Below, in pieces: positions 36,421 through 50,839 of a stretch of DNA of 64,000 nt; positions within the stretch are counted from its first letter, which is position 1, and every line of letters starts with the position of its first letter. The translations under genes and the position numbers were made by a program. Origin of the DNA: Halocaridina rubra. Taxonomy: Eukaryota > Arthropoda > Malacostraca > Decapoda > Atyidae. A model generated the notes under the pieces. It made no database searches. It had not been told where the DNA came from and saw only the letters and a list, made by a program, of their open reading frames with translations. Location of the stretch: NCBI GenBank assembly GCA_037179515.1, contig JAXCGZ010000075.1:47501-111500 (forward strand), in the 5' to 3' direction.

Positions 36421-36984
36421 CTATGGTAGGTCATTTACATATACAAGGAACAAAAGTGGCCCTAAAACTGAACCCTGTGGAACTCCACTACTAACTCTTC
36501 TCCATTCAGACACTGAGTGTCTTACTCTAACCCTCTGTTCCCTTCCTTCTAAGTAAGTTTTTATCCATTCCAAGACATTTCTGCCTATTCTAGCCATTGC
36601 TTGCAGCTTCCTAATAAGTCTCCCATGTGGAACAGTGTCAAACGCTTTCTGGAAGTCTAGGAATATGCAATCTGCCCATCCCTCTCTTTCCTGTAAGATT
36701 TGGCTTACCTCATCATAAAATTCTAATAAGTTTGTTACTGTTGATCTACCTTCTCGGAAGCCATGTTGCCTCACTGACAAAAAGTTGAAGGATTCCAAGT
36801 GAAGAGAGATATGTTTCCTTAATAGTTTCTCCATAACTTTGCAAACTATGCTGGTCAAGGAAACTGGTCTATAGTTTTGAGCCATATCCCTCCTTCCCTT
36901 TTTAAAGATAGGTATCACATTTGCTTCTTTCAAGCTTCTTTTTAAATATGATAACCTAGTGCCACTGATATTGAGTTTGCGCAT
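36421..36984 (-). pseudogene. RT fragment of copy O
   Basis: About 188 codons with YRPVSLTS, the motif A region FQKAFDTV and SSGVPQGS. The FADD part continues after a break, from 36405 downward. Inactive by fragmentation. Confidence 0.8.
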
Positions 36985-38380
36985 TTTTTAAGTACATGAG
37001 GGGATTTGTCATCAGGACCTGTAGCTTTATGAACATCTAAATCCATCAGCACTTGCAAACCTCTGTGGCTGTAAGGTTGATGTTATCTAATACCGGCCCT
37101 TGAGCTTCTATCATTGCAATCTGAGGGAGTGGGGTATTTTCTACTGTAAATACTGACTGAAACTCATTGTTCAATTCTTTGCAGATCTCTTCATCCGTCT
37201 CAGTGATGCTTCCATCCGCTCTCTTTAGCCTTAAAACCTGTTCTTTAACCTTCAGTTTTCCTCTGATAAAGCTGTGGTAAAGCTTGGGATTTTCTTTAGC
37301 CTTCCTGGTGATGTCCCTCTCATAGTCTCTCTCTTCCTCTCTCTTAGGTAGTCATTTCTTGTTCTTTTGTAGGTTTGCCAGTCATTTATGTTTTTTCTCC
37401 TCCTATACCTTTTCCAACATTTGTCTCTCCACTCCTTAGCTCTTTTACACTCATTATCGAACCATTTCTCTCTGGTATGAATTGCACCTACTTTGGTGAC
37501 AGGTATGCAGCAATCTACTATCTTCCCATATTTCTCACAAAAGATTTCATACTTTTCTTGTACAGATTTGTTGTAAAATAAGATTCTCCAGTTAATATCT
37601 GCAAAAAGCTCATTCATTTTGATGTAATTTCCTTTCGGATAGTTCCTCCTCATGTCCTCAGTGTCTCTACTCTCAGGCAGAATATCTTCAATGATATACT
37701 CCATCAACAACACACAGTGGTCACTCTTTCCAATTGGTGGTTCATACTCAATTTTTTCAATATCAAACACATTATCTGTGAATACTAGATCGAGTAGTGA
37801 TGGCTCATCCCCACCCCTGGCCCTCGTTGGTTCCATTTCATGTTGGTGTAGGAAATTCCCTTGTACGCAATCTAGGAATCTTGCCCCGAATGAGTCCTCA
37901 CCACTGTGTGGGTCAAGATTTATCCAATCTATCTCTTTATGATTAAAATCTCACGTAATCAAAATCCTACATTTTCTCTCCCATGCAATGTTAACAAAAG
38001 AGTTTTTGACTTCAATAGTACCTATATGACTTTCCTCATAACCTTCTAGCTTATTCTGGCTCCTTGGTGGGTTATATACAAGAGTTATTATTATGCTCTC
38101 TGTCCCAGTATTTATGCGAGGAACAAGAAATTCATTGAACTCACTTTCTATAGCCAAGTTTATTTCTTGAACTTGAATCCTTTCACTTATAAGCAGTGCT
38201 ATCCCTCCACCAGTCCTCTCAGATCTTTCAAACCTTAATATTCTGAAGCCATTAGGAAAATTGTGACACTGTTTATGTCCTCACTCAACTTAGTCTCTGT
38301 AATTGCTACTATATCTGCCTCACTGTTGTGAATCCTATCTTTTAATTCTACTGCCTTACCAGCTAATCCATCAGCATATG

Positions 38381-41075
38381 TGTAATTACCTAATTGCAAT
38401 TACTTAATTGTGTTTACGGGAAAGAGCCCAAAGCTCGTATCTTCCCGTCTCCGGATCGCTTCCATTTTATACTAAGTGATACTTATCATACCTGTCCTTA
38501 AAACAATGGATTGAGATAGCATTAACTACCTCCTCGCTTTGCGAATTCCAATTATCAACTACTCCTACACTGAAAAAGTATTTCCTTACATCCTGCAAAG
38601 AAGTTTTCTTACGAAGCTTCAAACTATGACCTCTAGTTCTAGAGCCTGTCATATCAAAAAATCGATCCCTATCCACTCTATCATAACCATGAAGGAATTT
38701 AAAGACTGTCCCCATATCCCCCTCAATCTTCTAGTTTCAAGTGATGGTAGGTCTAATTCCCTCAGCCTCTCATCATAACTGAGATTGCGTATTTCTGGCA
38801 CCAGTTTCGTGGCATGTCTTTGAACTTTTTCAAGCTTAGCTATGTGCTTTTTCAAGTGCGGATTCCAAAAGGGGGCTGCATATTCGAGTTTTGGCCTCAG
38901 ATAGGTTATATAAAGATTTCTGAACATTTCCTTGTCCATGTGCCTGAAGGTTACCCTTACATTTGATAAGAATGCATATGCTTCCCTTTCTATGCCATTT
39001 ATATGTATTTCTGGAGACAAATCTGCCAGTATGTTTACTCCTAGATCTCTCTCATTTTCTGTCTCTTGAAGTTGTACTCCAGCCACCGAGTAGTCAAGCT
39101 TGGGCCTTCTTCCACTTGTACCTATTCTCATTACATTACATTTTGAAGTACTGAATTTCATTAGCCACTTTTCTGACCACTCATGCAGACTATTTAGATC
39201 TTCCTGAAGTTCTCTACCATTGTTCTCGTTTCTTACTTTTTCACAATCTTTGCATCATCTGCAAACATATTCATGAATGAATTTACACACTCTTGTAGAT
39301 CATATACATATACAAGGAACAATAGTGGCCCTAAAACTGAACCCTGTGGAACTCCACTACTAACTCTTCTCCATTCAGACACTGAGTGTCTTACTCTAAC
39401 CCTTTGTTCCCTTCCTTCTAAGTAAGTTTTTATCCATTCCAAGACATTTCCACCTATTCTAGCCATTGCTTGCAGCTTCCTAATAAGTCTCCCATGTGGA
39501 CCAGTGTCAAACGCTTTCTGGAAGTCTAGGAATATGCAATCTGTCCAGCCCTCTCTTTCCTGCAAGATTCGGCTTACCTCATCATAAAATTCTAATAAGC
39601 TTGTTACTGTTGATCTATGTTCTCTGAAGCCATGTTGCCTCACTTACAAAAAGTTGAAGGATTCCAAGTGAAGAGAGATATGTTTCCTTAGTTTCTCCAT
39701 AACTTTGCAAACTTTGCTGTTCAAGGAAACTGGTCTATAGTTCAGAGCCGTGTCCCTCCTTCCCATTTTGAAGATAGGTATCACGTTTGCTTGTTTCCAG
39801 CATCTTGGAATCTCTCCTGACTCCAGTGGCTTCTTAAATATGATACTTAGTGCCATTGATATTGAGTTTGCTCATTTTTTAAGTACATGAGGGGATATGT
39901 CATCAGGACCTGTAGCTTTATGAACATCTAACTCAATCAGCGCCTTGCAAACCTGTGTGGCTGTATGGTTAATATTCTCTAATACCGGCCCTTGAGCTTC
40001 TATCTCTGCAATCTGAGGGGGTGGGGTATTTTCTACTGTAAATACTGACTGAAACTCCTTGTTCAATTCTTTGCAGATCTCTTCATCCATCTCAGTGATG
40101 CTTCCATCCTCTCTCTTAAGCCTTAAAACCTGTTCTTTTACCTTCAGTTTTATCTCTGATAAAGATGTGGAAAAGCTTGGGATTTTCTTTAGCCTTCCGT
40201 GTGATGTCCCTCTCATAGTCTCTCTCTGCCTCTCTTCTTTTTCTTAGGTAGTTATTTCTTGCTCTTTTGTAGGTTTGCCAGGCATTTATGTTTTTTCTCC
40301 TCCTATACCTTTTGAAGCATTTGCCTCTCCACTCCTTAGTTCTTTTACACTCATTATCGAACCATTTCTCTCTGGCATGAATTACACCTACTTTGGTGAA
40401 AGGTATGCAGCAATCTATTATCTTTCCTTATTGCTCACAAAAGATGTCATACATTTCTTGTACAGATTTGTTGTAAAATAAGGTTCTTAAGTCAATAACT
40501 GCAAAATACTCAATCATTTTGATGTAATCTCCTTTCGGATAGTTCCTCCTCATGTCCTTAGTGCCTCTACTCTCAGGCAGAATATCTTCAATGATATACT
40601 CCATCAACAACACACAGTGGTCACTCTTTCCAATTGGTGGTTCATACTAAATTTTTTCAATATCCAACACATTATCTGTGAACACTAGAACAAGTAGTGA
40701 TGGCTCATCCCCACCCTTGGCCCTCGTTGGTTCCATTACATGTTGGTGTAGGAAATTCCCTCGTACGCAATCTAGGAATCTTGCCCCCAATGATTCCTCA
40801 CCACTGTGTGGGTCAAGATTTATCCAATCTATCTCTTTATGATTAAAGTCTCCCATAATCAAAATCCTACATTTTCTCTCCCTTGCCATGCTAGGAACTG
40901 AGTTTATGACTTCAATAGTACCTATATGACTTTCCTCATAAACTTCTAGCCTATTCTGGTTCCTTGGTGGGTTATATACAACAGTTATTATAATGCTCTC
41001 TGACCCAGTATTTATGCGAGCAACAAGAAATTCCTTGAACTCACTTTCTATAGCCAAGTTTATTTCTTCAACTTG
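38381..41075 (-). mobile_element. LINE copy Q nested in copy O
   Basis: The 3' tail lies at 38381, with altered tail units. The 5' truncation at about 41075 falls in the endonuclease, after which copy O resumes. It carries RT, linker and most of the endonuclease, with breaks near 39233, 39644, 39872 (TGA after LKK, shared with M), 40225 and 40647. Confidence 0.92.
39233..40216 (-). pseudogene. Broken ORF2 RT region of copy Q
   Basis: Three frames (39233-39643, 39644-39856, 39872-40216) cover RT and the linker. Motif A has FQKAFDTG, with Gly for the usual Val. GVPQGS and FADD are kept. The stop near 39869 matches that of M. Confidence 0.82.
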
Positions 41076-42127
41076 TATAACAATCTCAATGAGGCCCCAT
41101 CCCCTGATCTTCTGTCATTATCTTCTTTATCTCCCCTTTGTCTGGAAGAACTCTGAAAAGAAAAATTTTCTTCTCTTCTTCATTTCTTTCCTCATTTAAC
41201 CTTCTTGCCTCTTCCAACAAGTTTTTGATCTTTCCCATCTCTTCTTGTGTTCTGTATCGTCTAATGAACACTTCTTTGAATTCTTGAATGTCTTTTAGAC
41301 TTTTTTTTCTCAACAATATTTCCCTACTTGTTTCCCCTCTCTCAAAGGTTACTTTTGTTGGTCTCGGCTTTCCTTCTCTCGAATATTTGCCTAGTTGGTG
41401 TATGTTTACAATATCCTCAGGACCACAAACTACTCCAAGTTTTCTTATCAGGTGTACAACCCTAGCTTTATTTTCTTCAAGTCTCCCTGCCATGTTGGCT
41501 CCTGGGATTCGCTTATGCCTGAGATTACCACTGTCTTCTCTTTATCAAGTGCCTATTTGATGAGTGGGTTTGCCCTTTCCATCACAACGTCTTTCATTTT
41601 TTCGACTACTGTCTCTTTATAGTCAACTGTTTGTATGTTTTCCAGTGCCACCACCTTTACAGCCTCTTTTACTGCTACATTCCCCTTTAGTGCATCAGCA
41701 AAGGAAGTTTTTATGGCATCATTTTCCATATTCAGCTTCTGGAACTCTTTTCTAAACTGTTCAATGTTTTCCTTAATCTGGACATTCCAAGCTGCAATCT
41801 CGTCTCTCTCAGAAGAGAGCAGTGAACTAACATCTAATTCATTTAGGTTGTCATTTAGCTGTTTGTTTTTATCTTCTTGTTTAGGAATTCTAGTTTGTAG
41901 TTCACTCTTTTCCCCTTCAAGCTTCTTTATTCTTTTTTCTAGTTCCTTTCTCTCCTGCCCTTGTGCTTTATTTGCTTCCTCCAAGAATCTTATTTGCTCT
42001 CTGAGTGTTTCATTCTCTTTCATATCTCTATCCATATTCCGAATTTTATCACCAAGGCTTATAAACATTGCCTCTAAATCCTTGATTTTCTGTTTTAGTC
42101 TCCTTATAGCTACCCCTCCTCCTGACC
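41076..42127 (-). pseudogene. ORF1 of copy O
   Basis: Most of ORF1 in two frames: coiled coil and RRM start at 41553-42127, the rest at 41086-41493. A break near 41520 and a lost slippery heptamer (ATT TTT) are visible. It begins a few codons inside the family start. No CCHC knuckle is present. Confidence 0.82.
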
Positions 42128-42128
42128 C

Positions 42129-42163
<35 letters not shown>

Positions 42164-42178
42164 TGTATGTATTGTAAA

Positions 42179-42263
<85 letters not shown>
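42128..42263. repeat. (ATGT)n and (AT)n microsatellites
   Basis: About ten ATGT units followed, after a short gap, by about 40 AT units. They lie between the diverging 5' ends of copies O (minus) and T (plus). Confidence 0.96.
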
Positions 42264-42265
<2 letters not shown>

Positions 42266-42269
42266 CACA

Positions 42270-43093
42270 CAATCACGTTAGAGAACTTTAGGAAGACCTA
42301 CATAGTCTACATGAGCTGTCAGAAAAGTGGCTTATGAAATTCAATACTTCTAAATGTAAATTAATGAGAATTGGTACAAATGCAAGAGGATCCAAGCTTC
42401 AATATTCAATAGCAGGAGTACAGCTTCAAGAAACGGATAATGAGAGAGATCTAGGAGTAAACATACTGGCAGATTTGTCTCTGGAAATGCATCTAAATGG
42501 CATAGTAAGGGTAGCATACGTTTTCTTAGCAAATGTAAGGGTAGCATTCAGGCACCTGGAAAAGAAAATGTTCAGACATATTTATGTAACCTATATGAGG
42601 ACAAAGCTTGAATATGCAACCCACTTTTGGAATCCACACTTGAAAAAGCACATAATTATGCTGAAAAAAGTTCAAAGACATGTCATGAAACTGATGCCAG
42701 AAATATGGAAGCTCAGTTATAAGAAGAGGTGGAGAGAATTAGACTGACCATTACTCGAAGCTAGAAGAATGAGGGGGAATATGGTGACGGTTTTTGAAGT
42801 CCTTCATGGTTATGTCAGAGTGGATAGGAATCGATATTTCGATATGGTTGGCATTAGAACTAGAGATCATAGTTTGAAACTTTGTAAAGAAAACTTCTTT
42901 GCAGGATGTAAGGAAGTACTGTTTTAGTGTAAGAGTAGTTGATATTTGGAATTCACTAAGCGAGGAGGCAGTTGTTAACTCAATCCATAGATTTAAGAAC
43001 AAGTATGATAAGTATCACTGAGAACAATAATGGAACCCACCTGGAGACGGGGAGTTACGAGCATTTGGCTCTTTCTCGTAATGATATGAGGTA
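42270..43093 (+). mobile_element. LINE copy T, old 3' fragment
   Basis: It starts just after the FADD region (RELQEDL segment) and runs to the 3' hairpin and one poor tail unit. A stop at about 42747 and a later shift break the frame. The inner hairpin stem GAGC/GCTC is retained despite divergence. The 5' side begins GACACACAATCAC, next to the AT array. Confidence 0.87.
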
Positions 43094-43394
43094 ATTTCTA
43101 TATCTTTCCTCTTTCTTCCCCTAGGATGGGAGGCAAGAATACCTGCTCCGTATTTCCCTGACTGTCGCAAAAGTCGACTAAATGGAACGGAGCCAGGGGA
43201 CTGGTAATTCTCTCCATTATTCTTTCACTGGCAGAGTCAAGATTTGCTATGAAAAGGCCATCCCCTTATATGATAATTACAACTCCTGTATATAGATAGA
43301 TAAATAAGTATTCGCTCTTTATAGTATGGGAGTGGAAGCACACAGACTGGAGATGGATGATTATGGGTAGATTCCATTCCTAACTCCCCGCTCT
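43094..43394. repeat. Interspersed-repeat-like DNA
   Basis: It contains CTGTCGCAAAAGTCGACTAA and CGGAGCCAGGGGACTGG, which resemble a repeat block I recall from crab and shrimp sequences (unverified memory). The segment at 43231-43275 is similar to 43767-43815. Confidence 0.35.
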
Positions 43395-43462
43395 GTTTTC
43401 AATCGCGAATCTGTCACCTTCCGGGTCGAGCATTTTAATCAATTCAGTACTGCAGGTCCTCT

Positions 43463-43465
<3 letters not shown>
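43395..43465 (-). mobile_element. Possible tRNA-derived SINE piece
   Basis: On the minus strand it reads like a decayed tRNA: AAAATGCTCGACCCGGAAGG, then GACAGATTCGCGATTG in B-box position. It lies next to the AAT/ATT array. There is no intact cloverleaf, so the call is tentative. Confidence 0.3.
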
Positions 43466-43561
<96 letters not shown>

Positions 43562-43568
43562 GTTATTA

Positions 43569-43648
<80 letters not shown>
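43466..43648. repeat. (AAT)n to (ATT)n inverted array
   Basis: About 12 AAT units switch to about 49 ATT units with two GTT interruptions. Confidence 0.95.
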
Positions 43649-43821
43649 GCTTGCCACATAATGTGCCTGCATTAATCCCCATTCTATCGTGGGTGGACGC
43701 TGAGTGGTTGAATCTGGGGAATTAAGGATGAATGCCGCCCTTCCTAACACCCTCGTATATTCTCCTGCAAAGAGTCAAGGATTTGCTCTAACTAGGCCAC
43801 CCCTTTATAAGAGGGATTGTG
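43649..43821. other. Spacer with partial duplicate
   Basis: 43767-43815 (AGTCAAGGATTTGCTCTAAC...) is a diverged copy of 43231-43275. Otherwise nothing is recognised. Confidence 0.4.
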
Positions 43822-44025
<204 letters not shown>

Positions 44026-44122
44026 GTAGTAGTAGTATTGATAGTAGTCAGGGCCGGCTTAAGTTCATGCTGGATCTTTAGCATAAATTATAGTGGGGAC
44101 CTGAATTGGATAAATACACAGA

Positions 44123-44125
<3 letters not shown>

Positions 44126-44190
<65 letters not shown>
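44126..44190. repeat. (AAT)n microsatellite
   Basis: About 21 pure AAT units. Confidence 0.95.
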
Positions 44191-44192
<2 letters not shown>

Positions 44193-44666
44193 TATAAATT
44201 ATGCACTTGCATTGTAAAATAATATATATTTTTAATTTACTATGCAGAAGATAGTACGGCAAATGTGTTTGAAACTTCAGTAAAAGTATTACTTACATGC
44301 AAGTATCAATTTCAAATGTTAATTCTGGTCTCAGGATTGATCCTGGCCCTTGGTTAGATTAACTATCACTGTTTCATGTTGTTACCGATTAAACTGGGAA
44401 ATTAATTTGGTGGTGGGTGATTTCATATAGGTCTACGTGATTATTTAACCATCGCCTGTAGATCTCTGAGTCCACGTGATTGGAGAGGGGGCTTAGGCCC
44501 CGGCTATATGGTATGTATATTGTCGGGCTCTAGTGCTATCACTGTACCTTGCACCTGCCTCTCATCAGAGACCTTTTACTACACTAAAGAAATTACATTT
44601 TCTAGATTTAGCATGAGCAGAATTCTTGATTGAGACTGGAAATGTGCATTTCACGGAGAAGTTTTA

Positions 44667-44703
<37 letters not shown>

Positions 44704-44920
44704 TGTTAATTGCGTCTATGAGCGCATGTAAATAACGTGCACTTAACACCTATACGGGAAGAGTGCTCTGAAAATGATATATTTTGGTCGCTTATTGAAA
44801 ATAATTTCATTGGAGAAATACCGCTTGAATCTTACAGTCTAATCTAAACTATAGCTTGCAATCATTTAGTGCAGGTCCACGGAGCTCTCGGACAAGTGTA
44901 GCTTGTAGCATATACTAATT
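44191..44920. other. Unassigned DNA with a poly(T) run
   Basis: No ORF or repeat is recognised except about 30 T at 44670-44700, which could be an old minus-strand poly(A) tail. Nothing upstream of it identifies an element. Confidence 0.4.
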
Positions 44921-44923
44921 ATG

Positions 44924-45022
<99 letters not shown>

Positions 45023-45032
45023 TTATTATTAT

Positions 45033-45071
<39 letters not shown>
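44921..45071. repeat. Symmetric (ACT)n-(ATT)n-(AGT)n array
   Basis: About 12 ACT, then about 24 ATT, then about 12 AGT units. ACT and AGT are reverse complements, so the outer blocks can pair with each other. Confidence 0.93.
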
Positions 45072-45152
45072 AAGATGTTTTTGTTGTTGCTGTAAATTTA
45101 CTTAGCTATTTGGAGTTTCAAACCAGGTTCCCTCCTCAGAGATCCTTGTTCA

Positions 45153-45382
<230 letters not shown>

Positions 45383-45837
45383 CGATGTTGCTATTGTTGT
45401 TAATGTTGTTTTTGTGTATTATTATTACTGTTTAACTTATAATATTTGTTCTGTATATTACGTATGGGAGGACAGACTGAAAATGTCATTTTTTTTTTTT
45501 TATAGAGGGGCTTCTGTAAAAATGAACAGTTATTGCCGCTGCCACTTGTACTATTCTAATTATTATTGCTAATAGATTGCTTAATGACTGGCTGACAGAG
45601 CAAAAAAGAAAAAGAAAAAAAAGAAAGATTTGAACTAAAGTCAAGAAGATTACAATTCAATGAAAGATCACTTTATGAGTCTTGACGAAGAGGATCCACT
45701 TTAATGACACTTCTCTAATGGAAATATTTGTGTGTGTATTTGACAAGGATCATAAAATGATAGCTCTCTTATACTAAGGGCAAGGATAAGACTTGTTAAT
45801 GCTCAAAAGAAAAGACTTAATAATGTCTGAAGAATTG
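45383..45837. other. Unassigned AT-rich DNA
   Basis: No supported feature. A short A-rich stretch lies near 45600. Confidence 0.4.
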
Positions 45838-46190
45838 TTATAAGATGAGAGGCAAATGTTGGAAAATGTAAAGAGGAAAAATATAAAGCCTCGTCATCCT
45901 GGTCAGAGTAGAACTTAGAGTCCTTTAGACCTTAGAGTCATTATGTTAACTGATTTGTACCCAGCATTGTTAAATGAAGATCAGTAATGATAGTTAAAAG
46001 TATCTAGGTACTTGATAGTGTATCATGCCAAAACTTGAATATTCACTACGCTTTACGAAGTTACATATGAAGTCATTGGCTTGAGTTATTAGGAAACACC
46101 GAAATAACTGTTTTTACCCCCGCTTGAACATATGTAAAATAAAAGGAGATATGATGACAGCGTGTTTGGTCAGAACACAATGTGAGACGC
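45838..46190 (+). mobile_element. Ancient relic of the same LINE family
   Basis: Collinear blocks match ORF2 of intact copies: GAGAGGCAAATGTTGGAAAA (linker), a segment like the LADLSPEIH region, GCCAAAACTTGAATATTC (PKLEY region) and GGAGATATGATGACAGC (GDMVT region). Large internal deletions separate them. It is far more diverged than any other copy here. Confidence 0.5.
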
Positions 46191-47740
<1,550 letters not shown>

Positions 47741-47774
47741 TTTTAGACTGAATGTTAACAGTTCAGTGTTATTA

Positions 47775-47910
<136 letters not shown>

Positions 47911-48128
47911 GTGTGTGTGTGTGTGTGATTACCTAATTGTGATTACCTAATTGTGTTTACGGGAAAGAGCCCAAAGCTCGTATCTTCCCGTCTCCTGATC
48001 GCTTCCATTTTATGCTTAGTGATACTTATCATACCTGTCCTTAAAACTATGGATTGAGATAGAATTAACTACCTCCTCGCTTAGCCAATTCCAATTATCA
48101 ACTACTCTTACACTGAAAAAGTATTTCC

Positions 48129-50837
48129 TTACATCCTGCAAAGAAGTTTCTTACGAAGCTTCAAAGTATGACCTCTAGTTCTAGAGCCAGCCATATCAAA
48201 ATATCGATCCCTATCCACTCTATCATAACCATGAAGGAATTTAAAGACTGTCACCATATCCCCCCTCACTCTTCTAGCTTCGAGTGATGGTAAGTCTAAT
48301 TCCCTCAGCCTCTCATCATAACTGAGATTGCGTATTTCTGGCACCAGTTTCGTGGCATGTCTTTGAACTTTTTCAAGCTTAGCTATGTGCTTTTTCAAGT
48401 GCGGATTCCAAAAGGGGGCTGCATATTCGAGTTTTGGCCTCACATAGGTTACATAAATATTTCTGAACATTTCCTTGTCCATGTGCCTGAAGGCTACCCT
48501 TACATTTGATAAGAATGCATATGCTGCCCTTACTATGCCATTTATATGTATTTCTGGAGACAAATCTGCTAGTATGTTTACTCCTAGATCTCTCTCATTT
48601 TCTGTCTCTTGAAGTTGTACTCCAGCCACCGAGTAGTCAAGCTTGGGCCTTCTTGCACTTGTACCCATTTTCATTACCTTACATTTTGAAGCATTGAATT
48701 TCATTAGCCACTTTTCTGACCACTCATGCAGATTATTTAGGTCCTCCTGAAGTTCTGTACCATTCTTCTCGTTTTTTACTTTCTTCACAATCTTTGCATC
48801 ATCTGCAAACATATTCATGAATGAATTTACAGACTCTGGTAGGTCATTTACATATACAAGGAACAAAAGTTGCCCTAAAACTGAACCCTGTGGAACTCCA
48901 CTACTAACTCTTCTCCATTCAAACACTGAGTGTCTTACTCTAACCCTCTGTTCCCTTCCTTGTAAGAAAGTTTTTATCCATTCCAAGACATTTCCACTGA
49001 TTTTAGCCATTGCTTGCAGCTTCCTAATAAGTCTCCCATGTGGAACAGTGTCAAACGCTTTCTGGAAGTCTAGGAATATGCAATCTGCCCAGCCCTCTCT
49101 TTCCTGTAAGATTTGGCTTACCTCATCATAAAATTCTAATAAGTTTGTTACTGTTGATCTACCTTCTCTGAAGCCATGTTGCCTCACTGACAAAAAGTTG
49201 AAGGATTCCAAGTGAAGAGAGATATGTTTCCTTAGTAGTTTCTCCATAACTTTGCAAACTATGCTGGTCAAGGAAACTGGTCTATAGTTCAGAGCCGTAT
49301 CCCTCCTTCCCTTTTAAAAGATAGGTATCACATTTGCTTGTTTCCAGCATCTTGGAATCTCCCCCGACCCCAGTGACTCCTTAAATATGATACTTAGTGC
49401 CACTGATATTGTGCTTGCGCATTTATTAAGCACATGGGAGGATATGTCATTAGGACCTGTAGCTTTATGAACATCTAAATCCATCAGCGCTTTGCATACC
49501 TCTGTGGCTGTAAGGTTGATGTTCTCTAATACCGGCCCTTGAGCTTCTATCACTGCAATCTGAGGGGGTGGGGTATTTTCTACTGTAAATACTGACTGAA
49601 ACTCCTTGTTCAATTCTTTGCAGATCTCTTCCTCCGTCTCAGTGATGCTTCCATCCGCTCTCTTTAGCCTTAAAACCTGTTCTTTTACCTTCAGTTTTCC
49701 TCTGATAAAGCTGTGGAAAAGCTTGGGATTTTCTTTAGCCTTCCGTGTGATGTCCCTCTCATAGTCTCTCTCTGCCTCTCTCCTTTTACTTAGGTAGTCA
49801 TTTCTTACTCTTTTGTAGGTTTGCCAGGCATTTATGTTTTTTCTCCTCCTATACCTTTTCCAGCATTTGTCTCTCCACTCCTTAGCTCCTTTACACCCAT
49901 TATCGAACCATTTCTCTCTGGCATGAATTACACCTACTTTGGTGACAGGTATGCAGCAATCTACTATCTTCCCATATTTCTCACAAAAGATGTCATACAT
50001 TTCTTGTACAGATTTGTTGTAAAATAAGGTTCTCCAGTCAATAACTGTAAAAAGCTCATTCATTTTGATGTAATCTCCTTTCGGATAGTTCCTCCTCATG
50101 TCCTCAGTGCCTCTACTCTCAGGAAGAATGTCTTCAATGATATACTCCATCAACAACACACAGTGGTCACTCTTTCCAATTGGTGGTTCATACTCAATTT
50201 TTTCAATATCAAACACATTATCTGTGAATACTAGATCAAGTAGTGATGGCTCATCCCCACCCCTGGCCCTTGTTGGTTCCATAACATGTTGGTGTAGGAA
50301 ATTCCCTTGTACGCAATCTAGGAATCTTTCCCCGAATGAATCCTCACCACTGTGTGGGTCAAGATTTATCCAATCTATCTCTTTATGATTAAAGTCTCCC
50401 ATAATCAAAATCCTACATTTTTTTTCCCGTGCCATGTTAACAACTTAGTTTATGACTTCAATAGTACCTATATGACTTTCCTCATAAACTTCAAGCCTAT
50501 TTTGGTTCCTTGGTGGGTTGTATACAACAGTTATTATAATGCTCTCTGACCCAGTATTTATGCGAGCAACAAGAAATTCCTTGAACTCACTTTCTATAGC
50601 CAAGTTTATTTCTTCAACTTGAATCCTTTCACTTATGAGCAGTGCTATCCCTCCACCAGTCCTCTCAGATCTTTCAACCCTTAGTATTCTGAAGCCCTTA
50701 GGAAAAACTGTGACACTGTTTATGTCCTCACTCAACTTAGTCTCTGTAATTGCTACTATATCTGCCTTACTGTTGTGAATCCTATCTTTTAATTCTACTG
50801 CCTTACCAGCTAATCCATCAGCATTTGTGTATAACAA
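48129..50837 (-). pseudogene. ORF2 of copy U with two stops and a frameshift
   Basis: Endonuclease (GDFN and SDH present) and RT (motif A, GVPQGS, FADD) are collinear with F and V. Lesions are TCA to TAA in the endonuclease at about 50443, a stop in the IPIFKKGR segment at about 49312 (IPIF then TAA), and a T deletion near 48147 that shifts the last ~50 codons. The start context is as in F: TTG, with no upstream AUG. Confidence 0.9.
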
Positions 50838-50839
50838 TC

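Larger units (their letters stand above)
35508..42127 (-). mobile_element. LINE copy O, split by copy Q
   Basis: Two halves of one copy: 35508-38380 (3' tail to the start of the endonuclease) and 41076-42127 (ORF1, reaching almost to its start codon). Copy Q lies between them. Joining the halves restores family order without loss at the site TATACACAAATG. ORF2 is interrupted repeatedly, near 35932-35980, 36406-36421, 36960-36984 and 37840-37951. The 5' end abuts ATGT and AT microsatellites. Confidence 0.9.

Noticed and set aside
44047..44510. hAT-type terminal inverted repeats (CAGGGCCGGCTTAAG near 44049, GGGCTTAGGCCCCGGC near 44490)
   Set aside because: The second end does not complement the first well, no 8-bp target duplication is visible and there is no transposase.
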